Assembly (NCBI GenBank): GCA_014382085.1
Contig: JACNKJ010000095.1
Span: 1 to 11,519 of the forward strand
DNA length: 11,519 bases
Direction: 5' to 3'
Origin: a bacterium
Lineage (GTDB): Bacteria; Krumholzibacteriota; Krumholzibacteriia; JACNKJ01
Shown here: in pieces, positions 5,553-11,519 of the stretch
Numbering within the stretch: position 1 is the stretch's first letter
Layout of the letters: each line of letters starts with the position of its first letter
Notes under the pieces: generated by a model
What the model was told of the DNA's origin: nothing
Databases searched by the model: none
What the model saw: only the letters and a program-made list of their open reading frames with translations
Made by a program: the position numbers and the translations under genes

Positions 5553-7907
5553 TTAGTCTCGCGAAGGTTCTCGTCCAACATCGTGATGGACCGTGAGCAA
5601 TTCGAGTTCGGATTGATCCCTGTCCGTCCACTTGATGACCATGTCCCGAATTGCCTCAATCTTCACTGGCTTGCTCAAGTAGTCGTCCATGCCTGCGTTT
5701 AGGCACTTTTCGCGATCACCACGCAAGGCATTGGCCGTCATGGCGACAATGGGCACCTTCGATTTCAATCCGGACATCTCCCGAATGGCTCGGCTGGCGT
5801 TGTAACCGTCCATTACCGGCATCTGGCAATCCATGAAGACTAGATCGACTTCTGTTTGAGCCAGGGCGTCGAGGGCCTCCTGTCCATTGTTGGCGGTTTC
5901 CGTAGTGCAGCCGAGTTTGTCTAGTAGAATGTGGGCAAGCTCCTGATTGATGGGATTGTCCTCCACCAACAGCACACGAGTTCCCTTCCGAACATTTCCC
6001 TGAGGTAGGATCTCCTCCCCCATCGCATCTTCGTCGTATCCCATAGCTTTTAGTAGAGTCTTGCGTAGACGAAATGGGGTCAAAGGCGGAAGGAGTATAG
6101 CGTTGTGCTGGGGAAGGTCTTTGCCGAAGTGAACACCTTTACCAACATGGATCATGGGTAGGTCCGGATTTCGCCGCTTACGCTCAAGGATATTGCTACC
6201 TTCATCCAGGTAGTCTGACTCGCCAAAGGTGACCAGAAGATCGGGATCGATACCGTCCTCAATGGGCACGTCGAGCTCCGGCGCAATCAACCCTTCAAGT
6301 CCGGGAAGTGAAAGCCCTAAGAAACGCATCTGGCGGCTGAGAATCTCTCGACATCGGCCCTCTCTGCCCAGGATGAGAACACGCTTCCCTTTAAGCAGCG
6401 CCGCAAAAGGATCTTGCGACATGTGTCCGGTATCACTTTTGGGCAGAGAGAGCTCGATGATGAAACTTGAGCCCCGGTTCTTTTCACTCTCAACACGAAT
6501 GGAACCATTCATGAGCTCTATCAGCTGAGTACAGATGGAAAGCCCCAGACCCGTACCGCCGAATCGGCGTGTTGTCGAGTTATCGGCCTGAGTGAATTTC
6601 TCAAAAACGCGATCGGCCTCTTCCTGTGTCATACCGATTCCACTGTCCTTGACACGGAACTGGATAACTCCCTCTTCGGCTTCTGGAGAAAGTCCCGCCA
6701 CCAGTTCAATGCTGCCCTTTTCGGTGAACTTGAGGGCGTTACCGATCAGGTTGTAGAAAACCTGTCTGACGCGCACCGGGTCGCCTACCACGTAGCGAGG
6801 AATGCGAGGATCCAGGTCGAGATGGAATTGCAGGCCCTTGCTAAAAGAGGTTCGGCCAAAGACACCGCTGAGAGAATCGAGAAGCTCAAGCAAATCGAAA
6901 TGAATGGGTTCAAGTAGAAGTTTTCCCGCCTCGATTTTCGAGAGGTCGAGGATGTCATTCACCAAGCCAAGGAGAATTTGGGAGGAATCATAAGCCGTTT
7001 TTGCGTAGTCTTTTTCCTTGGGATGCAGTGTGGAATCCTTCAGGAGTTGGGTCATACCGATAATGCCGTTCATGGGTGTGCGGATTTCATGGCTCATATT
7101 AGCCAGGAAATCACTTTTCGCATCACTGGCAGCTTCGGCCCTTTCCTTGGCTACGGTTTCCGATTGGAGTTCTGCGAGCATTTCGTTGAAAGCCTCAACC
7201 AGTTCGCCGATTTCGTCGTCGGATTCTTTGACCACCCTTTGTGCCAAATTGTGGTTTTCCGTGATCGATCGAGCTGCGTCGGCCAGAGCCTCTAGGGGTT
7301 TTACTACCTTATTCAGGGTACGCGTGATGAGTAGCCAAGAGGCTAAAATCGTAAAGGGAAGAATGAGGAGGAGTGCTAAAAACTGCGAGGCTAGACGATC
7401 TCTCCGCTGGCCGATATTTGCTCTTACTTTTAGCTTCCCAAGAATTTGTCCGTCAAAAACCACGGGCACGGCTAGCACGATCAAGTCATTGGAGACGAGT
7501 TCGGAGAACCAGGCACCGAGAACACTTCGATCCTTGGCTACGGTATCGATTGCGTAGCTTGCAAACAGAGTTTCGTCGGAAGTGAAAAGTTGCGCGTCAA
7601 TGAACCTGGAGTCCGCCCTCAGGGTTTGGAGAACTTCAGAGGCTGTATCTTGATCCTCGAAAAGTAGGCTGACTCCAATGTTCTCCGCTACGATCTGGCT
7701 CGATCGAGTGAAGCTATCGCGGAGAGACCTAGTGGTGTTGTGATAATCGAAGATGACCAGTATCAACATGCTGATCAGGATGGCCACAACGCTGGATGCC
7801 GCGGTGATGAGTTGCATCTTGTGCCGAAGCATTCGGTGCTTGTACCGAAAACGACCGATTCCAGGTCCTCTCAGGAGGAAAGGCTTGATTAGCTTGCGCT
7901 TGATCAT
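5553..7907 (-). CDS. Hybrid sensor histidine kinase with CHASE8-like periplasmic domain
   Basis: 784 aa, inner membrane. In order: a basic N-terminus, TM1 (about 33-53), a periplasmic domain of about 120 aa resembling CHASE8 (VAENIGVSLLFEDQDTASEVL, then IDAQLFTSDETLFASY), TM2 (about 176-196), HAMP (about 197-250), HisKA with phospho-acceptor His273 (SHEIRTP), and HATPase with N box NLIGNALKF, G1 DSGIGM, F box FEKFTQ and G2 GGTGLGLS. Two receiver-like modules follow. The first (about 506-622) is degenerate: no acidic pair, no aspartate at the phosphorylation position, no KP motif. The second (about 643-760) is intact: EDN, Asp693, Thr724, Lys746-Pro747. There is no Hpt domain, so a separate phosphotransfer partner is needed. 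The start overlaps the receptor gene stop (ATGA) without a good ribosome site, suggesting coupled translation. Low GC compared with genes to the left. Confidence 0.93.
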   Translation of the reverse strand: MIKRKLIKPFLLRGPGIGRFRYKHRMLRHKMQLITAASSVVAILISMLILVIFDYHNTTRSLRDSFTRSSQIVAENIGVSLLFEDQDTASEVLQTLRADSRFIDAQLFTSDETLFASYAIDTVAKDRSVLGAWFSELVSNDLIVLAVPVVFDGQILGKLKVRANIGQRRDRLASQFLALLLILPFTILASWLLITRTLNKVVKPLEALADAARSITENHNLAQRVVKESDDEIGELVEAFNEMLAELQSETVAKERAEAASDAKSDFLANMSHEIRTPMNGIIGMTQLLKDSTLHPKEKDYAKTAYDSSQILLGLVNDILDLSKIEAGKLLLEPIHFDLLELLDSLSGVFGRTSFSKGLQFHLDLDPRIPRYVVGDPVRVRQVFYNLIGNALKFTEKGSIELVAGLSPEAEEGVIQFRVKDSGIGMTQEEADRVFEKFTQADNSTTRRFGGTGLGLSICTQLIELMNGSIRVESEKNRGSSFIIELSLPKSDTGHMSQDPFAALLKGKRVLILGREGRCREILSRQMRFLGLSLPGLEGLIAPELDVPIEDGIDPDLLVTFGESDYLDEGSNILERKRRNPDLPMIHVGKGVHFGKDLPQHNAILLPPLTPFRLRKTLLKAMGYDEDAMGEEILPQGNVRKGTRVLLVEDNPINQELAHILLDKLGCTTETANNGQEALDALAQTEVDLVFMDCQMPVMDGYNASRAIREMSGLKSKVPIVAMTANALRGDREKCLNAGMDDYLSKPVKIEAIRDMVIKWTDRDQSELELLTVHHDVGREPSRD
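5626..5646. repeat. Dispersed repeat copy A (inside the kinase gene)
   Basis: GTCCACTTGATGACCATGTCC near the 3' end of the kinase gene matches 10766-10786 at 20 of 21 positions. It codes on the minus strand for the VIKWT part of the receiver C-terminus, so it is homologous coding sequence rather than a mobile repeat. Confidence 0.7.
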
Positions 7908-9871
7908 GGACGGTATCCGATTCGGGCCATCCAGAGTCCGCCCTGCTGATCGACTCCCAGATACTCCTGGTACACGTCATTTCCAATGTCCCAGACACCC
8001 AGTTTGAATTCCCAATTTTCCGTGGGTCTGATTCCCAAGGTCAGTTGATGAATCATGTAGGCGTCGACATCTCTGAGCCCAATCAGGCCAAGATCCGGCT
8101 CTTCGACATCAATCGGAACATATTCCAGTTCCGCGTCTACAGTCTTGCCGACCACATGGAGTCCATAGTTAAAGCTCCAAAGTCGATTGGGCGTAATTTG
8201 TACGAAGGCGTTGATGCGATGCTTGGCGTCGTAGGGAGTGTCGCGGCCGTCCGGTTGTTTTGAATCGAGATATGAGTAGCCGGCTTTTAAATTCATACGA
8301 CCATCGAACCAATCAGTACTTCCGCTGAAATCGAGGCCCTGCATTTCGAACTCGCCTTCAGCCTGAACAGGGTTGAATTTCCCGAAGATTCCGTACTCGA
8401 GATAATCGGGATCTGCGAGGGAGGGGTCATAAATCTCGAGCATTCCATGCTCGACCTTCTGGTTGAAATAGCTTAGGTAAGCGCTTCCGTGCGAGAAGTC
8501 ATATTCCAAACTTATCTCATAGGCCTTTAATTCTTCCGCGAAGAGATCGGGGTTCCCCTCTGCATCGACCGTATTGATGTAGCGGTGCCACCAGGAGGGT
8601 TCGCGGTAGCCAGTGGAGTAACTGGTTCTGAGGCGCAAGGATTCGGTGATCTTTGTCAATGCGGCGATACGAGGATGAATGCCAGTCTTTTTTGTGGAGA
8701 CGGTTTCGCCGAACTGCGAACTGGCACCAATGTCGACCTTGAACCAATCGAATAGCTCGATGGCGAATTCGCCGAAGGCTTCTGCTCGATTAAGACTCAA
8801 ATCCCTATGATCAGGGTGGAAGTCATTTCCTTCATAGGCTTCCCTGTGCAGGGCGATCGCCAGAGTAAGATTCGTGCGATCGTCGAACTTCGCACGCAGC
8901 TGGGCCAGGTTGCTAAGCCGGTAGGAGTCCTGATGGTATTGAAGGCCCGGGACATCTCCAAAGTCCCAAAAATGGTCATGCCAGAAATGATAGCTCGGCA
9001 GCAGAAGTAGAGACAGATTGGGATTGATCTCGAGATCATACTGAAGGTTTCCGTATATCTCACTACGAGTCTCGGAATAGTTTTCGTAGGGCGTCGCGAA
9101 AATCGACGGATACTTCATGGAAAAGGATCTGCCGCCGTAATAGGCCTTTAACTTTCCTACCCGTGTTTGTCCTCTGACCCAGGTAACGGCTTTGCCTGAG
9201 TAATCCGACACGATCCGATGTTCGTCGGTTTTATAGTTCTGGACGGCGAGAACCGAAGAGGATTTGTCTCCGATCAAGGGAATTGAGGCTAGTGCTGAGC
9301 GGGTGCTGTTCCTGCCGTAGGCGAAAGAGAATTCACCTTCCTCGGAAAGATCTTCAGCTTGTTTGGTGAAGATGCTTACAACGCCCTGGAAAGCGCTGCT
9401 GCCGTACACCGAGGAATGGGGCCCGGACATCACTTCAATGCGTTCAATCATTTCGAGAGGGAATACGGTGACATCTGTCCAGATGCCGGCGTCACGCACG
9501 TCGTTGATGGGAACCCCGTCCACCATCCATAAGAGACGTTCGTTGATGGGCGATCCTCCGACCATTCCCCGAATGGAAGTGTTCGTAAAACCCCAGAGCC
9601 ATGTTCTCACCTGAAATCCTGGAATCAGACGAAGTACCTGATCCAAGGATTGCGCCCCGCTGGCCGCAATCATTTCTGCAGTGATGACATGGACCTTCGC
9701 CGCCGTTTCATTGGCCTCCTGGACCTGGCGTGAGGAGGTGAACACCATCTGCGTCAATTCTTCGAGTGACATGTCGAGGAGGTCGACCTGCAGTCCTGAA
9801 TCTCCTACAGCGAGTGGAACTATCACCGCCGCGAGAAGTGTCATCGCCAGTACTGCTTTGACCTTGAACAT
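7904..9871 (-). CDS. TonB-dependent outer-membrane receptor, DUF4154-associated type
   Basis: 655 aa. A signal peptide (MFKVKAVLAMTLLAAVIVPLAVG, about 1-23) precedes DLLDMSLEELTQMVFTSSRQ, an N-terminal stretch I recognise from receptors encoded beside DUF4154 proteins and signalling enzymes. The plug follows at about 55-165, with AAKVHVITAEMI, LRLIPGFQV, SIRGM, DGVPINDV, ERIEVMSGPHSSVYGSSAFQGVVSI. The remainder has the alternating aromatic pattern of a 22-strand beta-barrel. No substrate can be assigned. The last residues are ARIGYRP rather than ending on the usual Phe or Trp. The start at 9871 is chosen because AAGGAG lies 6 nt upstream and the signal peptide begins there; a start at 9901 would only add ten residues. 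It follows the DUF4154 gene after 37 nt and overlaps the kinase by 4 nt. I infer a signalling receptor, perhaps also a transporter. Confidence 0.92.
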   Translation of the reverse strand: MFKVKAVLAMTLLAAVIVPLAVGDSGLQVDLLDMSLEELTQMVFTSSRQVQEANETAAKVHVITAEMIAASGAQSLDQVLRLIPGFQVRTWLWGFTNTSIRGMVGGSPINERLLWMVDGVPINDVRDAGIWTDVTVFPLEMIERIEVMSGPHSSVYGSSAFQGVVSIFTKQAEDLSEEGEFSFAYGRNSTRSALASIPLIGDKSSSVLAVQNYKTDEHRIVSDYSGKAVTWVRGQTRVGKLKAYYGGRSFSMKYPSIFATPYENYSETRSEIYGNLQYDLEINPNLSLLLLPSYHFWHDHFWDFGDVPGLQYHQDSYRLSNLAQLRAKFDDRTNLTLAIALHREAYEGNDFHPDHRDLSLNRAEAFGEFAIELFDWFKVDIGASSQFGETVSTKKTGIHPRIAALTKITESLRLRTSYSTGYREPSWWHRYINTVDAEGNPDLFAEELKAYEISLEYDFSHGSAYLSYFNQKVEHGMLEIYDPSLADPDYLEYGIFGKFNPVQAEGEFEMQGLDFSGSTDWFDGRMNLKAGYSYLDSKQPDGRDTPYDAKHRINAFVQITPNRLWSFNYGLHVVGKTVDAELEYVPIDVEEPDLGLIGLRDVDAYMIHQLTLGIRPTENWEFKLGVWDIGNDVYQEYLGVDQQGGLWMARIGYRP

Positions 9872-9908
9872 GGAAGTCTCCTTTTTGCGCCATGATCTCA
9901 TGACGCCT

Positions 9909-10511
9909 TCAATCCACTACCTGTTGCGCGATTCGCAGAAGCCGGGAATTTATCTTCATTCCACTTCTGAATTCTTGTGCTCGATTAATCTCAAAGCCCA
10001 TATGGTTCTTGTCCTGAACAAGCTCGATGCTTCCACCCATATGAGCGAAGCCAGCGTGATCGCTTACCAGGAGAACCGGACGGTCCGTCACCGAAGCGAT
10101 GGTTCTCTCGATGTCGATTTTGTGCTCTTTTGATATGAAGAGGATCTTCATTCCAACAGGCAGATCGAAGGTCTCGCCCTCTCCTACTTTCAGGACCTTG
10201 ATTTTGAGAGCTCCCACGGCCTTGCCTTGGAGGCCTTCACGACAAACCTTCAAGAGCTGAGAATCGCCATGGATCCCGATGAGAAAATCCTCTTCCATGG
10301 AATCGGATTCACTGTCTGGCCAAATGACAAGTTTTGCGAAATTGAGGAGGAAGGCCGCTTTGATTTCGGATTCGAGAGGGGTTTGGGAGGCGAAGACATA
10401 AGCCGGAGTCGATGAGAGTAGGAGGCATAGGATCGCAAAGGCCGCGTTCAGGCTAAAAAGCCTTCTAGCCCGGTGCTTGGCTCTTCCGAAGAAGGGTCCG
10501 GCGCGTCCCAT
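9909..10511 (-). CDS. YfiR/DUF4154 family periplasmic protein
   Basis: 200 aa. A signal peptide with a long basic n-region (1-22) and hydrophobic core (FAILCLLLSSTPAYVFA) precedes likely cleavage after Ala41. The mature part fits the DUF4154 family throughout: EIKAAFLLNFAKLVIWP (49-65), IGIHGD (78-83), GKAVG (96-100), ILFIS (123-127), PVLLVSD (145-151), GFAHMGGSIEL (154-164), FEIN (173-176) and INSRLLRIA (187-195). The best studied member, YfiR, is a periplasmic repressor of the CHASE8 diguanylate cyclase YfiN. Here the downstream partner is a CHASE8-like histidine kinase, so an inhibitory contact with the kinase sensor domain is inferred. Unlike P. aeruginosa YfiR, which is disulfide-stabilised, the mature protein has a single cysteine (Cys90). 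The start ATG has GGGGA 7 nt upstream. It is the first gene of the operon. Confidence 0.88.
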   Translation of the reverse strand: MGRAGPFFGRAKHRARRLFSLNAAFAILCLLLSSTPAYVFASQTPLESEIKAAFLLNFAKLVIWPDSESDSMEEDFLIGIHGDSQLLKVCREGLQGKAVGALKIKVLKVGEGETFDLPVGMKILFISKEHKIDIERTIASVTDRPVLLVSDHAGFAHMGGSIELVQDKNHMGFEINRAQEFRSGMKINSRLLRIAQQVVD

Positions 10512-10603
10512 GCGAGTATCCCCACTGTTTCTATGAATCGCTCTATGTGGCTAATGGAAGATTGGCCATCCTTATGAGGTATCGGCAGGGGTGAGGATGG
10601 ACT

Positions 10604-10614
10604 GAATAGTATTC
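10604..10614. promoter_or_regulatory. Small palindrome upstream of the signalling operon
   Basis: GAATA-g-TATTC is a perfect inverted repeat about 93 nt before the DUF4154 start. The half-motif GAATAG recurs at 10630-10635, 26 bp further upstream. It could be a regulator site, but an 11-bp palindrome can arise by chance in this AT-richer spacer. Confidence 0.25.
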
Positions 10615-10674
10615 GGTGGCTTTGTCTCAGAATAGGTGAAGAAAATACAATGGCTTACAAGGTCTGAATTCTAC

Positions 10675-10809
10675 TCAACTTAGGGGGCCTGGAGGGAATG
10701 TGGGAGGCTGTCCTTCAGCGTTTTGGGGAGTGCGAACTGGCTCAGGCTCCAATCTATCACGATTGGTCCACTTGATGACCCTGTCCTTTGGAATGAATGC
10801 TCTACCGAT
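10675..10809 (-). pseudogene. Decayed C-terminus of a second hybrid kinase
   Basis: The minus strand has a short open frame (after TGA at 10810-10812, to TGA at 10675-10677) with no start codon of its own. Within it the peptide KDRVIKWTNRDRLEPEPV aligns without gaps to RDMVIKWTDRDQSELELL at the end of the intact kinase's receiver domain. The DNA shares 20 of 21 nt at the core (10766-10786). Outside it, codons differ while residues stay alike, for example the second Arg and the following Glu, so this looks like old homologous coding sequence rather than a recent copy. No HisKA, ATPase or receiver core is recognisable further upstream, so nearly all of the gene is gone. It has the same strand and family as the kinase three genes downstream. 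Confidence 0.5.
10766..10786. repeat. Dispersed repeat copy B (in the spacer)
   Basis: Partner of 5626-5646 with one mismatch at 10781, in the same orientation. By rough estimate a 20-of-21 match is very unlikely by chance between a 450-bp spacer and an 11.5-kb window. Confidence 0.7.
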
Positions 10810-10957
10810 TCATGGCGATCCCCAAACATACCCCTACCATCCGAGCGGATTGCAATGGAGTGGATTCGAGGAGTGAGAAAATCTCAATTTTGAATCTGCA
10901 GTTTTTGGGGAGAACTCTGGGCTGAGTTAAAACATGTTCGGGGGCAGGAGAGAGGCG

Positions 10958-10982
10958 GGGTTGGTACTTAGTTTCCCAACCC
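10958..10982 (-). terminator. Hairpin across the aspartokinase stop codon
   Basis: GGGTTGG (10958-10964) and CCAACCC (10976-10982) form a 7-bp stem whose 11-nt loop contains the TAA stop. No T-run follows on the minus strand, so terminator function is doubtful. It may just affect the 3' end of the message. Confidence 0.25.
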
Positions 10983-11519
10983 GTGTCTTTGAAACAGGAC
11001 GTCGAGGGCCGAATTGAGATGGTCTTCCCTCAGTAAATAGCTCCAAACTCCCGGCGCGGGTGGCATGGTCTCAGCTTCCTCAAGATCGGGAGCCTCTCTG
11101 ACTTCCATGCGACTTAGAACGATCGAAGCAGTGGCCCAGCCATCTTCCATTTCGAAGTTGCCGAATGCGGCGCGGAGTTTGGCGAGGCGTTCGGCGAGAT
11201 AGACATCGTTGATCAATAGAAACCGGAAACGTCCCACTTCGAGAAGCTCGGGCACGATCTTGCGCGGACCCTGCATGGAACGGATTTCCAGCAGTACCTG
11301 CTTCTCGCGATGAGCCAGTGCCATGGGTTTCAGGTCTCCCTTGATCTCCCGATGGTGGATGAGTGTACCTGGCGCATCGCTGAATGTGTTGCGGGCGAGA
11401 ATGGGTGTGCGCGTTGCCAGGCCGGCCTTCACAGCTCGCGGATGGATGACCTTGCTACCTTCTTCGGCCATAGCAAGAATCTGCGTCGCTCCGATCTCTT
11501 CCAAGAAGGGTGCTTCGGG
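10968..11519 (-). CDS. Aspartokinase, C-terminal part (5' end beyond window)
   Basis: The frame is open to the right edge, so the apparent TTG start at 11504 is internal. The visible 183 or so residues begin with the end of the amino-acid kinase domain: ILAMAEEGSKVIHPRAV followed by RNTFSDAPGTLI, the conserved aspartokinase junction. What follows fits two ACT domains by position (PMALAHREKQVLLEI; then LAKLRAAFG, GWATASIVLSRM and LREDHLNSALDVLFQRHGL). The family's usual regulatory signatures are missing: there is no VTGI-type first ACT strand, and the SxSEIKIS stretch is replaced by APGVWSYLL. The enzyme would phosphorylate aspartate at the entry to lysine, threonine and methionine synthesis, possibly without normal feedback control. 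The kinase active site is outside the window, so its catalytic state cannot be judged. High GC, unlike the operon next to it. Confidence 0.75.
   Translation of the reverse strand, partial: PEAPFLEEIGATQILAMAEEGSKVIHPRAVKAGLATRTPILARNTFSDAPGTLIHHREIKGDLKPMALAHREKQVLLEIRSMQGPRKIVPELLEVGRFRFLLINDVYLAERLAKLRAAFGNFEMEDGWATASIVLSRMEVREAPDLEEAETMPPAPGVWSYLLREDHLNSALDVLFQRHGLGN

Larger units (their letters stand above)
10512..10967. other. 456-bp stretch without a convincing gene
   Basis: This is the leader region of the DUF4154-receptor-kinase operon, between it and the aspartokinase on the same strand. I see no convincing sigma70 pair, although the operon promoter ought to lie here. What can be seen is a small palindrome near 10604, a decayed kinase C-terminus at 10675-10809 and a hairpin at the aspartokinase stop. 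One sampled line (10861-10920) is about 42% GC. Confidence 0.6.

Noticed and set aside
10422..10430. Cysteine in the DUF4154 signal region as a possible lipobox
   Set aside because: Cys29 sits in the middle of the hydrophobic core (AILCLLLSS) with more hydrophobic residues after it, so it cannot be a mature lipoprotein N-terminus. A standard signal peptidase site after Ala41 fits better.
10680..10829. Small minus-strand ORF of 49 codons (MFGDRHESVEHSF...) in the operon leader
   Set aside because: It has no properly spaced ribosome site (AGGGG abuts the ATG) and no family resemblance. It overlaps the kinase-relic frame, which has independent similarity support.
1..11519. CRISPR array, tRNA or rRNA genes, insertion sequences
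   Set aside because: No regularly spaced repeats, no cloverleaf-like tRNA segment and no transposase or integrase motif was found on either strand.

Overview
The window looks like a chromosomal segment from a Gram-negative bacterium. It encodes a TonB-dependent outer-membrane receptor and a secreted YfiR/DUF4154 protein, beside housekeeping genes. I cannot name the phylum from the sequence. Base composition has two regimes. By hand count, sampled 60-nt lines in the left part (1-5.5 kb) and the aspartokinase at the right edge are about 57-70% GC. Sampled lines of the 5.55-10.95 kb block are about 42-50%.

Left part, minus strand: a stand-alone cystathionine beta-synthase-type PLP enzyme (32-1045). 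Ten bases after its stop, a new ORF begins with an almost identical N-terminus and runs off the left edge (1-21), probably a tandem cysteine synthase paralogue. Upstream is a two-subunit class I (Fe-S) fumarase, alpha 2667-1786 and beta 1793-1179, overlapping by 8 nt and followed by a hairpin terminator. The fumarase operon is divergent from a plus-strand pair: type I glutamine synthetase glnA (2826-4268) and an HD-domain dNTPase-like hydrolase (4285-5499). The 158-bp divergent spacer holds a good sigma70-type fumarase promoter embedded in three abutting or overlapping inverted repeats.

Right part, minus strand: a compact signalling operon reading DUF4154 periplasmic protein (10511-9909), then TonB-dependent receptor (9871-7904), then a membrane hybrid histidine kinase with a CHASE8-like sensor domain (7907-5553, ATGA overlap with the receptor). 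The first two gene types and the CHASE8 sensor recall the Yfi/Tpb systems. There, periplasmic YfiR restrains the CHASE8 diguanylate cyclase YfiN. Here the output module is a phosphorelay kinase with a degenerate and an intact receiver domain. I infer an envelope-sensing device in which receptor occupancy is passed through the periplasmic protein to the kinase. No cognate response regulator or Hpt protein is in the window.

Upstream of this operon is a 456-bp stretch without a convincing gene (10512-10967). It contains what looks like a decayed C-terminus of a second kinase of the same family (10675-10809), including a 20/21-nt match to the 3' end of the intact kinase. This suggests that the cassette was once tandemly duplicated. 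The right edge carries the C-terminal part of a divergent aspartokinase (10968-11519). No tRNA, rRNA, CRISPR array or intact mobile element was seen.
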